Part shown: positions 25,439 through 33,939 of the stretch, piece by piece
Layout of the letters: every line of letters begins with the position of its first letter
Numbering within the stretch: the first letter of the stretch is position 1
Source of the DNA: Methylobacterium sp. J-030
Lineage (GTDB): Bacteria > Pseudomonadota > Alphaproteobacteria > Rhizobiales > Beijerinckiaceae
NCBI RefSeq assembly: GCF_022829545.1
Contig: NZ_JAKSYM010000313.1
Span: 62,001-126,000 of the forward strand
DNA: 64,000 bases
Direction: 5' to 3'
The notes under the pieces: generated by a model
The model's input: the letters and a program-made list of their open reading frames with translations, nothing else
What the model was told of the DNA's origin: nothing
The model's database searches: none
Made by a program: the position numbers and the translations under genes

Positions 25439-26344
25439 TCAAAGCTCGGCCGCGCTCAGATGGCCCCGGAGACGCGGGACGACGAAATCTACGAAGGCGC
25501 GCAACTTGAGTGGCAGGCGGCTCTGCTTGTCGTATATCAGATGCACCGGCCGGGGGGTGGGCTCGTGGGCTTCGAGCAGGAGTTCCAATTGGCCTGCACG
25601 CACATAATCAACGACTTGATAAGACAAAGTCCTGATCACCCCTGCGCCAGCCACGCCGGCGGCGATCGCCGCGTCGATGGTGCTGACGCTCAAGCGCGAT
25701 TTGAAAAGCACGTCGATTTCAGTCCCGTTCGATGCGTAGCGCCAGAGGGTGAGAGACGCTACGCTCTGAAATGAGATGACATCGTGGTTGACGAGATCCT
25801 GCGGAACCGCCGGAGGCTCGCGACGAGAGAGATAAGCCGGGCTTGCGCAGGTCACCCGACGAACGGTACCGAGGCGTGCCGCAATCAGGCTACTGTCGGG
25901 TAAGTCGCCTATGCGCAACGCGACGTCGACCTGGTCATCGAGGAAGTGGGTCACACGGTCGGTCAGCATCAAATTGATGGATACGTCGGGGAACACGGCC
26001 AGAAAGCTGATGACAACCGGAAGGACATGCAGCCGACCGAACATTGTCGGGGCGGTGACGACCAGATCGCCCTTAGGCTCACTATACTCCCCAGCAGCGG
26101 CGCGCTCGGCTTCATTCAGTTGTTCGAGTATGGTCTTCGCTGCCGCCAGATAAGTTCGGCCGGCGGGCGTCAGCTCAAGTCCTTTAGGCGAGCGAATGAA
26201 AAGATCCGCCCTGAGGTGGCTTTCGAGCTCGGATACCTTACGGCTTACGGTAGCAAGTGGCTGGCCGAGCTTGCGACTTGCCTTGGAGAGGCTTCCGCAC
26301 TCGACCGCCGTGAGCATCACTTGCATCGCGTCCAGACGATCCAT
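25439..26344 (-). CDS. LysR-family transcriptional regulator
   Basis: This 301-residue protein, counted from the ATG at 26344, has the typical winged helix-turn-helix (MDRLDAMQVMLTAVECGSLS and KASRKLGQPLATVSRKVSEL). Upstream in-frame codons would add a non-family extension. The C-terminal LysR substrate domain contains LVVTAPTMFGRLHVLPVVISF, VDVALRIGDLPDSSLIAARLG and the terminal PVHLIYDKQSRLPLKLRAFVDF block, typical of the group that includes DsdC/AaeR-like regulators. It lies downstream of, and on the same strand as, the two hydrolase genes and the SnoaL-like gene, and may regulate them. The block has a less GC-rich look than its surroundings. Confidence 0.88.
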   Translation of the reverse strand: MDRLDAMQVMLTAVECGSLSKASRKLGQPLATVSRKVSELESHLRADLFIRSPKGLELTPAGRTYLAAAKTILEQLNEAERAAAGEYSEPKGDLVVTAPTMFGRLHVLPVVISFLAVFPDVSINLMLTDRVTHFLDDQVDVALRIGDLPDSSLIAARLGTVRRVTCASPAYLSRREPPAVPQDLVNHDVISFQSVASLTLWRYASNGTEIDVLFKSRLSVSTIDAAIAAGVAGAGVIRTLSYQVVDYVRAGQLELLLEAHEPTPRPVHLIYDKQSRLPLKLRAFVDFVVPRLRGHLSAAEL

Positions 26345-26443
26345 GATCCGGTCAAGCCCTAAAATCCCGCCTTCCGCTCCGAACGACACTCCGGCGAAAA
26401 TGAGAGGCGTCAAAGTAGTATTCCAAGCTCATTGGTTTCGGCC

Positions 26444-27409
26444 CTACCGCTTCGTCGATGCGTCTGACGGCATGTGCTTAGCCATGAAGGTCAGAATCAA
26501 CGTCGCAATGTCATCAGTCTTCTCATCGAGCGCGAAATGGCCGGCGTTCAGCAGGTGGATCTCAGCGCCCGGCAGGTCGGCACGGAACGCGGTAGCGCCC
26601 GCCGCGATGAAGGAAGGATCGTTGGCCCCCCAGACCACCAGGGTCGGTGGCTGATGTTGCCGAAGCCAAGCCTGCCACGTCGCGTAAGCGGCGATGTTGG
26701 TCCTATAGTCGTAAAGCAGCGCCGCCTGGATATCGCGCTGGCCGGGCTTCGCCAGATGCGCGATCTCGTCGGTCCAAGTGTCCGGATTGTAACGCTCTGG
26801 ATGTGTGGTCCCGGCGGTATGGCGCTCCTCGGTCGCCGCCGGCGACACGAAAGCATCTATCACCTCCGGGTGCGCGGCCGGATCGTCCCAATACTGAGCG
26901 ATCGTACTCCATTTCGCGCCCAGGCCGGCTTGGTAGATGTTGCCGTTCTGGGTGACCAGCACCTGCAGGCGCTCGGGGTGGGCCAGGATCAGCCGCATCC
27001 CGACCGGCGCCCCGTAATCGTGGATGTAGAGACTGTAACGCTCGAGCTTCAGCGCTTCGAGAAGATGGTCGACGGTCTGAGCCATATGGTTAAAGGTGTA
27101 AGTGTAGATGGAGGGCGGCGGTGCATCGCTCTGACCGAAGCCCGGGAAATCAGGCGCAATCAGATGATATTGCGCCGCCAGTAGTGGGATCAGCGTGTCG
27201 AACTCTCGCGAAGACGATGGAAAACCGTGCAGCAGAACGATGGTCGGGGCATCTTTCGGTCCTGCTTCACGATAGAAGATACCAATCCCGTCAACCTGCA
27301 TCTTATGGAAGGTCGTCGTCGCCGAGGTCGATAGGATAGGCGCAGCACAGGCCATGACAGGCATAGCGAGTGCGATCGAGGCGCCGAGTAAGCTTTGGAT
27401 CATCGTCAT
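26444..27409 (-). CDS. Exported alpha/beta hydrolase (haloalkane dehalogenase/epoxide hydrolase-like)
   Basis: This 321-residue protein has a signal peptide (SLLGASIALAMPVMACAAP). The alpha/beta hydrolase core is shown by IVLLHGFPSSSREFDTLIPL (oxyanion-hole HGF), LIAPDFPGFGQSDAP, the nucleophile elbow IHDYGAPVGMRL with Asp as nucleophile, and the catalytic His in LNAGHFALDEK. An Asp nucleophile points to the haloalkane dehalogenase/epoxide hydrolase branch rather than esterases. It is paralogous to the gene at 27965 but exported. The substrate is unknown. It lies in a minus-strand block with a SnoaL-like gene and a LysR regulator. Confidence 0.85.
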   Translation of the reverse strand: MTMIQSLLGASIALAMPVMACAAPILSTSATTTFHKMQVDGIGIFYREAGPKDAPTIVLLHGFPSSSREFDTLIPLLAAQYHLIAPDFPGFGQSDAPPPSIYTYTFNHMAQTVDHLLEALKLERYSLYIHDYGAPVGMRLILAHPERLQVLVTQNGNIYQAGLGAKWSTIAQYWDDPAAHPEVIDAFVSPAATEERHTAGTTHPERYNPDTWTDEIAHLAKPGQRDIQAALLYDYRTNIAAYATWQAWLRQHQPPTLVVWGANDPSFIAAGATAFRADLPGAEIHLLNAGHFALDEKTDDIATLILTFMAKHMPSDASTKR

Positions 27410-27484
27410 CGTCCCTCGGAAGCCCCCGTGGGTTGACCCGAATAATCATCGGGGCGGTGGTTCATTGGCCAGTGACTCGGCTTG

Positions 27485-27871
27485 TCAAACGCGGGCCTCG
27501 GCAATCGCCAGGGTGTCGATGTACTGACGGAAGCGAGTGATTTTTCCATTCTCCACCGTCCAGATATGGGCGTAACGCGCTTCGGAGGCCTTGCCGGTTC
27601 GAGCATGAACGCCTGTGAAGTCGCCCAGCGACACCACGGTCTCGCCCTCAGTGATGAACTCGGTGGGCACAAGCGAGAAGCTGGTCCATTCAGCCATCAG
27701 TGGCTTGAACAAGCCCTCGGCTACGCGGCCAGGGCCGCGGCCTTCGACCTTGTAGAGCCACATCGTGATCCATTCGATGTCGGGGGCCATCAGGCCCAGA
27801 GCACCGGAAGCATCACCCACGGCGAGCTTGTCGTAGAAGTCGCGGACTACGCTCTTCGGAATAGCGATCAT
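27485..27871 (-). CDS. SnoaL-like/NTF2-fold protein
   Basis: This 128-residue protein, from ATG 27871, has the SnoaL-like polyketide-cyclase/ketosteroid isomerase fold: VVRDFYDKLAVGDASGALGLMAPDI at the N-terminus, GETVVSLGDFTGVHARTGK in the middle and YAHIWTVENGKITRFRQYIDT at the C-terminus. Such domains are often isomerases, hydratases or non-catalytic binding modules. Lying between two related alpha/beta hydrolases, it probably belongs to the same small catabolic unit. An upstream in-frame start would add 18 residues without family character. Confidence 0.8.
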   Translation of the reverse strand: MIAIPKSVVRDFYDKLAVGDASGALGLMAPDIEWITMWLYKVEGRGPGRVAEGLFKPLMAEWTSFSLVPTEFITEGETVVSLGDFTGVHARTGKASEARYAHIWTVENGKITRFRQYIDTLAIAEARV

Positions 27872-27964
27872 GGTCAATCTCGGATTGTAAAGGTCCGCGC
27901 ACAGTGACTGAGGAAGCCAGTGCAAGCCGGACGCCTCGAGGATTCGTCGACGGCGGCTGAATTT

Positions 27965-28825
27965 TCAGCCCAGATATTTCTCTAGAAATTCGCGCATAGC
28001 TGCACCAATTTCGCGAGCATGGGTCTCGAGAGCGAAGTGACCACTATCAACGAAGCGGACCTCAGCGTCTGGCAGGTCTCGTTTGAACGCTTCAGCGCCC
28101 GGTGGGATGAAAAACGGGTCATTCTGACCCCAGATAGCCAACAAGGGCGGCTGATTTTTGCGTAGATAGGCCTGGATTTTTTCGTAACAAGCAATATTGG
28201 TTTTGTAGTCCCCAAGAAGGTCTAATTGTATTTCATCGTTTCCTGGGCGAGACAGATAAAAATCATCTAGATTGCGCCCGTCGGGGGACACGAGCGTCGG
28301 ATCGCTTACGCCGTGTGTGTATTGGAAGAGCGTGGTTTGTGGAGCCAGGAAGCTGCGGAGGGCCTCCCGGTTGGCTTGGGTCGGCTCATCCCAGTAGGCC
28401 TGGACTGGCGCGAAAGCCTCAGACACGCCTTCTCGGTAGGTGTTGCCGTTCTGCGAGATGATCGCGGCGATGCGATCAGGATGGTCCAGCGCCAAACGGA
28501 AGCCGACCGGGGCGCCGTAATCGAAGACGTAGATGGCGAAGGTTGTGAGGCCGAGTACCTCGGTGAAGCGGCCTATTACCCTCGCAATGCCCTCAAACGT
28601 GTAAGCAAATACATCACGAGTCGGCTGCTCGGTCATGCCGAACCCGGGCAGGTCTGGGGCGACCACGTGATACTTGCAGGCGAGCTCTGGAATTAGGTCA
28701 CGGAACATGTGGCTCGCGCTGGGGAATCCGTGTAGTAGCAGGACGGCCGGAGCGCTCTGGTCGCCGGCGGAGCGGTAGAAAACTTTTAGCCCATCAACGT
28801 CGACGGTGTTGAAGTGAACGGTCAT
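27965..28825 (-). CDS. Alpha/beta hydrolase, cytoplasmic (haloalkane dehalogenase/epoxide hydrolase-like)
   Basis: This 286-residue protein has the same core as the paralogue at 26444 but no signal peptide: VLLLHGFPSASHMFRDLIPE, VVAPDLPGFGMTEQP, nucleophile Asp in YVFDYGAPVGFRLAL and catalytic His in VDSGHFALETHA. The cap between strands 6 and 7 is normal for the family. Its coding strand is visibly richer in A and T than surrounding genes, for example around 28180-28270, which suggests recent acquisition. It is first in the minus-strand hydrolase block. Confidence 0.85.
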   Translation of the reverse strand: MTVHFNTVDVDGLKVFYRSAGDQSAPAVLLLHGFPSASHMFRDLIPELACKYHVVAPDLPGFGMTEQPTRDVFAYTFEGIARVIGRFTEVLGLTTFAIYVFDYGAPVGFRLALDHPDRIAAIISQNGNTYREGVSEAFAPVQAYWDEPTQANREALRSFLAPQTTLFQYTHGVSDPTLVSPDGRNLDDFYLSRPGNDEIQLDLLGDYKTNIACYEKIQAYLRKNQPPLLAIWGQNDPFFIPPGAEAFKRDLPDAEVRFVDSGHFALETHAREIGAAMREFLEKYLG

Positions 28826-28967
28826 TGCTCATTCCCTGAAACGGGTGGTGCTGAGCGCTTTGCTCGATGAAAACGATGTCGGCCTATCTGACCCGGCAGG
28901 ACAGTGATCGAATTCGGGAAGTGGCCTTCCGATAAGCTGAAGGGCTGCGGTCACAACGCGCAGCGTG

Positions 28968-29495
28968 AGGCCCTTTTGTTGCCGCAGACCAAGAGCCGGG
29001 GGCGTCGAGACCGTCTACGACGACACGTTCAGTTACCGGTGCTCAACCGGGCCCGACGGCATCGGCCCGGCAAGGCCAGTCTACTGCATCAAGTTCGACC
29101 CGCAGCAGCTCTCACCCGGCAACGCCGAGCCATGCCTCTTCCTCTACGCTAACCCGTTCGACGCGTACCTGCGCCCGGTCCGAGGATCGGGCCGGCGCGT
29201 GAAGGCGGGAGACCCGTTGAACAACCGCTTCCACGATCAACGGGAGCGTGAGGCGCGCAACGCAGTGCGCGTGCGGGCGCTTGAAGGCCTGCCGGTCCAA
29301 AGGGGCGTGATCACAGATCAGATTGTCGACAAGGTCATGCAGACCTTCGCCACCGAGATCGAGCCGTTCAACGGCGCCGAGCTCGTGGCGAGGGCCTGGA
29401 CCGATGACGCCTTCAAGGCGCTGCTAGCGACCGACACGATGGCGGCCGTCGCGAAGCTCGGCCGCCCCACGGATGCCGTCGGCGTCGAAGGCGAG
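28968..29495 (+). pseudogene. Nitrile hydratase/thiocyanate hydrolase relic (beta-type C-terminus joined to alpha-type N-terminus)
   Basis: One open frame carries two recognisable pieces. The first (VETVYDDTFSYRCSTG, ARPVYCIKFDPQQLSPGN, CLFLYANPFDAYLRPV) resembles the SH3-like C-terminal barrel of the beta-type subunit. The second (HDQREREARNAVRVRALEGL, VITDQIVDKVMQTFATEI, FNGAELVARAWTDDAFKALL) resembles the N-terminal half of the alpha-type subunit. The metal-binding cysteine cluster (CTLCSC) that should follow is absent. Homology ends near 29460-29495, where the opposite-strand BASS gene begins. No start codon with upstream signals is evident. This is a remnant of an operon in which beta preceded alpha. 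Confidence 0.6.
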
Positions 29496-30491
29496 CCGTG
29501 CGTGGCACGCGCGGGCTATGTCTCGATCCTCCCGGCGGGCAGCATAGCGGCGGGCGAGGGCCGCGCAGGCGAAAAGCTGCGTTTGGTGGAACAGCATGAG
29601 CGGCAGCACCACCAGTGCCACCCCCGGGCCGGGGAACAGGACATTGGCCATCGGGATCCCGCCGGCCATGCTCTTCTTCGAGCCGCAGAACACGACTGCG
29701 ATCTCGTCCGCGCGGCCGAGGCCGAGCAGGCGGCAGACCGCCGTTGTCGCGGCGAGCACCGCCACCAGCATCGCACCATCAAGGCCCAGCACGATGAGGA
29801 GGTCGCGCAGCCCGATCTGACCCCAGATCCCCGCGACCATACCCTCACCGAAGGCGGCATAGACGATCAGCAGGATCGAGCCGCGGTCGACGAGCGCCGT
29901 GACAGCGCGGTGGTCTTCGAGGGCGGACCTGAGCAGGGGGCGCAGCGCCTGTCCCAGGGCGAAGGGCAATAGCAGTTGGAGGGCGATCTCACCGAGCGCA
30001 TGCGGGTCGATCCCAGCCCCGTGGCCCCCGAGCGTAAGGGCGACCAGCGCCGGGGTGAGCACTACGCCCAGCAGATTGGACATCGAGGCGCTGCAGAGGG
30101 CCGCCGGAACGTTGCCGCGCGCGATCGCCGTGAAGGCGATCGAGGACTGGACTGTCGACGGCAGCAAGCAAAGGAATAGTAGGCCGGCACTCAGTTCCTC
30201 CGGCAGGAACAGTCGCGACGCCCGCGCCATCGCCAGACCGATCAGCGGGAACAGGACGTAGGTGCTGGCGAAGACGAGCGACTGGAGCCGCCAGTGCGAC
30301 ATCCCTTCGAGCACGGCCTCCTTCGACAGCTTGGCGCCGTAGAGAAAGAACAGCAGCGCGACAGCAGCTGTGACGGCATGGCCGACCCACACGGCCATCG
30401 CGCCGCGCGCGGGCATAATCGCGGCCAGCGCAACCGCTGCAACGAGAGCGACCAAGAAGGTATCGATGTTGGGCATGCGCGGGCGCTTCAT
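29424..30491 (-). CDS. Bile acid:sodium symporter family (BASS, YfeH-like) transporter
   Basis: This protein has about ten membrane segments and resembles the SBF-like/YfeH branch. Characteristic pieces are FFLYGAKLSKEAVLEGMSHW, LPSTVQSSIAFTAIARGN, AALCSASMSNLLGVVLTP, GQALRPLL and FCGSKKSMAGGIPMANVLFP. ATG 30491 is preferred over the upstream one because GGAGA lies at proper distance. The last 25-30 residues run into the nitrile hydratase relic on the other strand and look non-native, so the natural end was probably replaced at the junction. Substrates of this branch are poorly known. A LysR gene is divergent from it and is the likely regulator. Confidence 0.82.
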   Translation of the reverse strand: MKRPRMPNIDTFLVALVAAVALAAIMPARGAMAVWVGHAVTAAVALLFFLYGAKLSKEAVLEGMSHWRLQSLVFASTYVLFPLIGLAMARASRLFLPEELSAGLLFLCLLPSTVQSSIAFTAIARGNVPAALCSASMSNLLGVVLTPALVALTLGGHGAGIDPHALGEIALQLLLPFALGQALRPLLRSALEDHRAVTALVDRGSILLIVYAAFGEGMVAGIWGQIGLRDLLIVLGLDGAMLVAVLAATTAVCRLLGLGRADEIAVVFCGSKKSMAGGIPMANVLFPGPGVALVVLPLMLFHQTQLFACAALARRYAARREDRDIARACHARLAFDADGIRGAAELRDGRHRVGR

Positions 30492-30573
30492 GACGGTCTC
30501 CAGGGGGCGCATTGGATATCCCGCCCGGCTTGCTCATCGTCTAGAGCATGTGTCAGAGAAATAGTCATCACGG

Positions 30574-31467
30574 ATGGTGATGATCGTGGATCCCGTCGAG
30601 CTCGCCGACCCCATCCTGCTGCGCAGCTTCATCGCCGTGTGCGAGGCCCGGAGCTTCACCGCCGCAGCGCGCCTTCTGGGCCTGCGCCAATCCGCGGTGA
30701 GCCAGCACGTCGCCCGGCTGGAGCGGCGCTGCGGCCGGCGGCTGCTGGCGCGGGATACCCACGGTGTCGCACTCACGCCGGACGGGGACGCTCTCCTGCC
30801 CCATGCACGGGAGGTGTTGGCCATCGGCGCGCGCATCGAGCGCTACCTCTCGGGTGTGCGCCTGCGTGGTCGGGTCCGCTTCGGCGCCTCGGAGGACTTC
30901 GTGTCGGGGGCCTTGGCGGACGTGTTGGCGGAGTTTGCACGCCAGCACGAGGGTGTCGATATCGAGCTGACGGTCGCCATGAGCGGGCAGCTATATCCGA
31001 GTTTCGACGCGGGCGAACTCGACCTGATCCTGACGAAGCGGCGCGGCGGTGATCGGCGTGGGCACGTGGCGTGGACGGAGCCGCTGCAGTGGGTCGGCCG
31101 GCGGGGGTTGACCCTGGATCCGGCCTTACCGCTGCCCCTCGTGCTGTACCCGCCGCCCAGCATCACGCGGTCGATCGCCATCGGAGTCCTCGACGCAGCA
31201 GGGCGATCGTGGCGGGCGGCTTGCACGAGTGGGAGCTTGAGCGGCATTCACGCGGCGGCGATGGCGGGCCTGGGTGTCGCGGCTTATGCGCCGCGGCTGC
31301 TGCCGCCCGGCCTCGCCGCGCTCGACCGGTCCGCCGGGCTCCCGCCGCTCGGCACGGTGGAGTTCGTGATGTTGGGCGGGGACTCCGCCGGCACCCCGGC
31401 CGCAGCGCTCGCTGACGCGATCATCGCGCGAATCCCACGTCTCAGGCGCGTCGACTTTCCGGTCTAA
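30574..31467 (+). CDS. LysR-family transcriptional regulator
   Basis: This 297-residue protein has an N-terminal winged helix-turn-helix (LRSFIAVCEARSFTAAARLL and RQSAVSQHVARLERRCGRRL). The LysR effector domain includes VRFGASEDFVSGALADVLAE, DLILTKRRGGDR and GLGVAAYAPRLLPPGLAAL. Start codons at 30574 and 30580 are both possible. It is divergent from the BASS transporter, with an 82-base shared promoter region, so control of that gene is likely by the usual LysR arrangement. Confidence 0.88.
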   Translation: MVMIVDPVELADPILLRSFIAVCEARSFTAAARLLGLRQSAVSQHVARLERRCGRRLLARDTHGVALTPDGDALLPHAREVLAIGARIERYLSGVRLRGRVRFGASEDFVSGALADVLAEFARQHEGVDIELTVAMSGQLYPSFDAGELDLILTKRRGGDRRGHVAWTEPLQWVGRRGLTLDPALPLPLVLYPPPSITRSIAIGVLDAAGRSWRAACTSGSLSGIHAAAMAGLGVAAYAPRLLPPGLAALDRSAGLPPLGTVEFVMLGGDSAGTPAAALADAIIARIPRLRRVDFPV

Positions 31468-31785
31468 GATCGCGCCGATGGCGGAGTGTGCCTAGCATCG
31501 CTCCGATCTCCGATATGGCAGCCAGCCGATCGTTCAGCGCACCGAGATAGTTGCGAAGAGATTCGGCGACACTGTCCGCTTCGATGCTTCGCCGCCCGTA
31601 AGCTGATCGGCGGAAACCTACCCCAAGCGGCCGTTCCAATAACGACCAGCGCGGTCGCTCACGCGCGGTCATGCGGCTTCCGGAAGCAGATGTACGTCCC
31701 GCCGGTACGACAGATCAGTCTTGCCAAGGTATGGGGTCGCAAGTCTGCACTGCGGCCTGTCCGGAAACAGCAATGGCAGTGTCGT
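31468..31785. other. Intergenic region, no supported gene
   Basis: This 318-base spacer lies between the 3' ends of LysR and the minus-strand RpiR gene. A minus-strand frame contains a helical-looking stretch (SLRNYLGALNDRLAAISEIG) that may be a small remnant. No ribosome binding site or family is evident. Confidence 0.4.
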
Positions 31786-32634
31786 TCAGGGGCCGATTAG
31801 CTTCCTCAGCCGGTCGAGGTTGCCCAACTGCTGGAGCGCGTGGTCGCGGTCGGCTGCAGCGAGGCCGAGTGTGACGGCCTCCAGCGCGATCAGGGTGGTG
31901 GCGTGGAGAGCGACCTCGTTCGCGCGGCCGCGACGGGCCAGCAGCACGACCGTGGCCTGCTGTGCCAACGCGCTCGTGTGCGTGTCGGTCACCAGCACCA
32001 CCGGCAAGGCCAGGCGTCGAGCCTCCGCCATCACGGCCTGGACCTCGCGGTAGGGCTGTCCGTAGGCGAGAAGCAGGATCGCGTCGCCGGCCTGCAGGCC
32101 GAGGAGCTGGTCGGCGAGCGACCAACCCGTACCGTCGAGGAGGAAACTGCACCGCCCCGAACGCGTGAGTTGGAAGGCGAGGTACCGAGCGAGGTGTGCC
32201 GAAGGTCCGATCCCGAACACGCCGATGCGGGTCGACGGATGCAGGGTGGTAATGGCCGCGCGGATGGCCGCTTTCCCATCCTCCGTCCGGAGTGCTTCCA
32301 TTCCCTCCGCGTGGGCCGCCAGAACGGCGTCGATGGCTTGACTCGCATTCTCGCCGACGCCGGCGAGGGTGCGTCGCATGTCGGCCGCAGGCGTTCCGCG
32401 GTCGTCCATGCCGGCGGCCAGCGCCTGCTTGAGATCCGTCAGGCCGTCGTACCCGAGCGCTTGGACGGCCCGGATGACTGTCGCGTCCGACGTCCCGAGC
32501 TGCGCCGCGATCTGGGCGGCTGAACTCGCGAGGACCGCCGCGCGGTTCCGGTCGAGATAACTCGCGACCCGCGCAGCCGATGGCGTCAACGACGGCGTCA
32601 GGCGTCGTACCGTAGCACCGAAGTCTTCCGTCAC
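31786..32634 (-). CDS. RpiR/MurR-family transcriptional regulator (HTH plus SIS domain)
   Basis: This 282-residue protein has an N-terminal HTH_6 domain (TPSAARVASYLDRNRAAVLA and AQLGTSDATVIRAVQALGY) and a C-terminal SIS phosphosugar-binding domain (RIGVFGIGPSAHLARYLAFQ, GDAILLLAYGQPYREVQAVM, VVLVTDTHTSALAQQATVVL). RpiR proteins sense phosphorylated sugars. It is divergent from the small membrane protein and RND adaptor genes. The spacer between them (32635-32784) is AT-rich and holds the palindrome GTAG-TGATTG-CTAC. No sugar catabolic genes are adjacent, so the target is unclear. Confidence 0.87.
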   Translation of the reverse strand: MTEDFGATVRRLTPSLTPSAARVASYLDRNRAAVLASSAAQIAAQLGTSDATVIRAVQALGYDGLTDLKQALAAGMDDRGTPAADMRRTLAGVGENASQAIDAVLAAHAEGMEALRTEDGKAAIRAAITTLHPSTRIGVFGIGPSAHLARYLAFQLTRSGRCSFLLDGTGWSLADQLLGLQAGDAILLLAYGQPYREVQAVMAEARRLALPVVLVTDTHTSALAQQATVVLLARRGRANEVALHATTLIALEAVTLGLAAADRDHALQQLGNLDRLRKLIGP

Positions 32635-32704
32635 AGCATCCCCTCCCCTCGGCGAGGCGCGTCGAACGCCTCACGCGCACGATGTAACCATCTCAACATA
32701 TATA

Positions 32705-32727
32705 TTGACAATGGTAGTGATTGCTAC
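32705..32727 (+). promoter_or_regulatory. Candidate promoter/operator in the RpiR divergent spacer
   Basis: TTGACA at 32705-32710 is a consensus -35 hexamer inside an AT-rich patch (ACATATATATTGAC). GTAG-TGATTG-CTAC (32714-32727) is an inverted repeat directly after it, placed where a repressor would block transcription of the plus-strand genes. A matching -10 is weak. Binding by the adjacent RpiR protein is inference. Confidence 0.35.
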
Positions 32728-32784
32728 ATTTTCGCATCCGGACAAGCCGGTGCGGCAAGTCTCACCGGCGTGAGGGCCTTCCGA

Positions 32785-33072
32785 ATGACCGCCGACGGGA
32801 CACATGCGTGGTCAACGGCCATCGCGACGGTCCTCGCCGCAGCCGTCGCGTTCGTCGAGGCGCTCGCGGTCGGCGCGGCGCGCGGCTGGCGCAGCACCCT
32901 CACCGGTACGTCTGCCGTGTTCGCCGCCGCTACCCAGGGCTGGATCGCCCTCGTCTGGGTGCGAGCCGCGTTGGCGACGCAGCCGGGCCCCTGGGTGGCG
33001 ATCCTGCTCTTCGGCGGTCTTGCGGCGATCCTCTTGGAGAGCGCCCTGCGGCGCTCGGGAGCCGCGCGATGA
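32785..33072 (+). CDS. Small membrane protein, possibly a shortened COG4280-type protein
   Basis: About 95 residues from ATG 32785 include two hydrophobic segments. The first, AAAVAFVEALAVGAARGWRS, resembles the first helix of COG4280-type membrane proteins (typically FVEALTIVLAVG...RGWR) but is shorter, as if a few residues had been deleted. The rest (WVAILLFGGLAAILLESALR) does not clearly match. Its stop overlaps the ATG of the RND adaptor gene (ATGA at 33069-33072), so the two are coupled. It may be a remnant or a diverged small membrane protein. Confidence 0.4.
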   Translation: MTADGTHAWSTAIATVLAAAVAFVEALAVGAARGWRSTLTGTSAVFAAATQGWIALVWVRAALATQPGPWVAILLFGGLAAILLESALRRSGAAR

Positions 33073-33896
33073 CCGGCACGCCGACACCCTTGAACGGCGG
33101 ACACGGCACGCCGTCCACGCGACGCGGTCCACGGGGCCTGATGGTCACCGTCGCCGTCCTGGCTTCGTCCGCCGTCGGCTTTGCCGCCTATCGTCACGAG
33201 GCGGCGCCTCCCCCGACCCCCGAAGCCGGCGTCCCGGCGCCCGTGCCGGTCGTGGCGGCGGCCGTGCGGACCCAGGACGTGCCCATCGTCCTGACCGGCG
33301 CGGGCACGGTCGACGCGCTGAACCTAGCGACAATCCGCAGCCACATCACCGGGTACCTGCAGAATGCCGACTTCACGGAGGGCCAGTTCGTTAGGCGGGT
33401 CGACGTGCTCGCCCGGATCGACCCGCGCATCTACCAGGTCCGCCTCGAACAGGCGCAGACCCAGCTTACCAAGGACGGGGCGCTGCTCGCCAACCAGAAG
33501 ACCAGCCTCGCGCGCAACGTGCCGCTGCTGCAAAAGGGTTTTGCCACCGACCAGCAGGTCGTGAGTGAGCGGGCCCAAATCGCGCAGACCGAGAGTGCCC
33601 TTAAGGGCGACCTGGCCGCTATCGATTACGCGCAGTCCGAACTCGACCCCACGACGCTGCGCGCGCCCTTCGACGGGGTGACCGGAATCCGCCGGGTCGG
33701 CATCGGCAACATCGTCAATCCCACGGACACCAACGGCATCGTCGTCCTGACGCAAGTCCAGCCGATCGGCGTGCTCTTCACCCTGCCCACGAGCGACATC
33801 GCGGCCGTGCAGGCGGCCCTGGACCGGGACATGCTGAGCACCGCGCTCGCCGCGCGACGTCCAGCGCGCCTGCCCGATGCCGCCGAAGCGCGATGA
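33069..33896 (+). CDS. RND efflux periplasmic adaptor (MdtA-like), C-terminally truncated
   Basis: This 275-residue protein resembles the MdtA group of membrane-fusion proteins: an N-terminal membrane anchor (LMVTVAVLASSAVGFAAY), a beta-barrel/lipoyl start (VLTGAGTVDALNLATIRSHI, ADFTEGQFV), a helical hairpin (QAQTQLTKDGALLANQKTSL) and the second lipoyl half (LRAPFDGVTGIRRVGIGNIV, IVVLTQVQPIGVLFTLPTSD). It ends soon after TSDIAAVQAALDRDM, so the membrane-proximal domain of about 100 residues is missing, and no RND pump gene follows. It is probably non-functional as an efflux adaptor. Confidence 0.7.
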   Translation: MTGTPTPLNGGHGTPSTRRGPRGLMVTVAVLASSAVGFAAYRHEAAPPPTPEAGVPAPVPVVAAAVRTQDVPIVLTGAGTVDALNLATIRSHITGYLQNADFTEGQFVRRVDVLARIDPRIYQVRLEQAQTQLTKDGALLANQKTSLARNVPLLQKGFATDQQVVSERAQIAQTESALKGDLAAIDYAQSELDPTTLRAPFDGVTGIRRVGIGNIVNPTDTNGIVVLTQVQPIGVLFTLPTSDIAAVQAALDRDMLSTALAARRPARLPDAAEAR

Positions 33897-33939
33897 GCCG
33901 TCATCGCTGGGTTATCGTCGCTTGGAAAGAGCATCGCCC

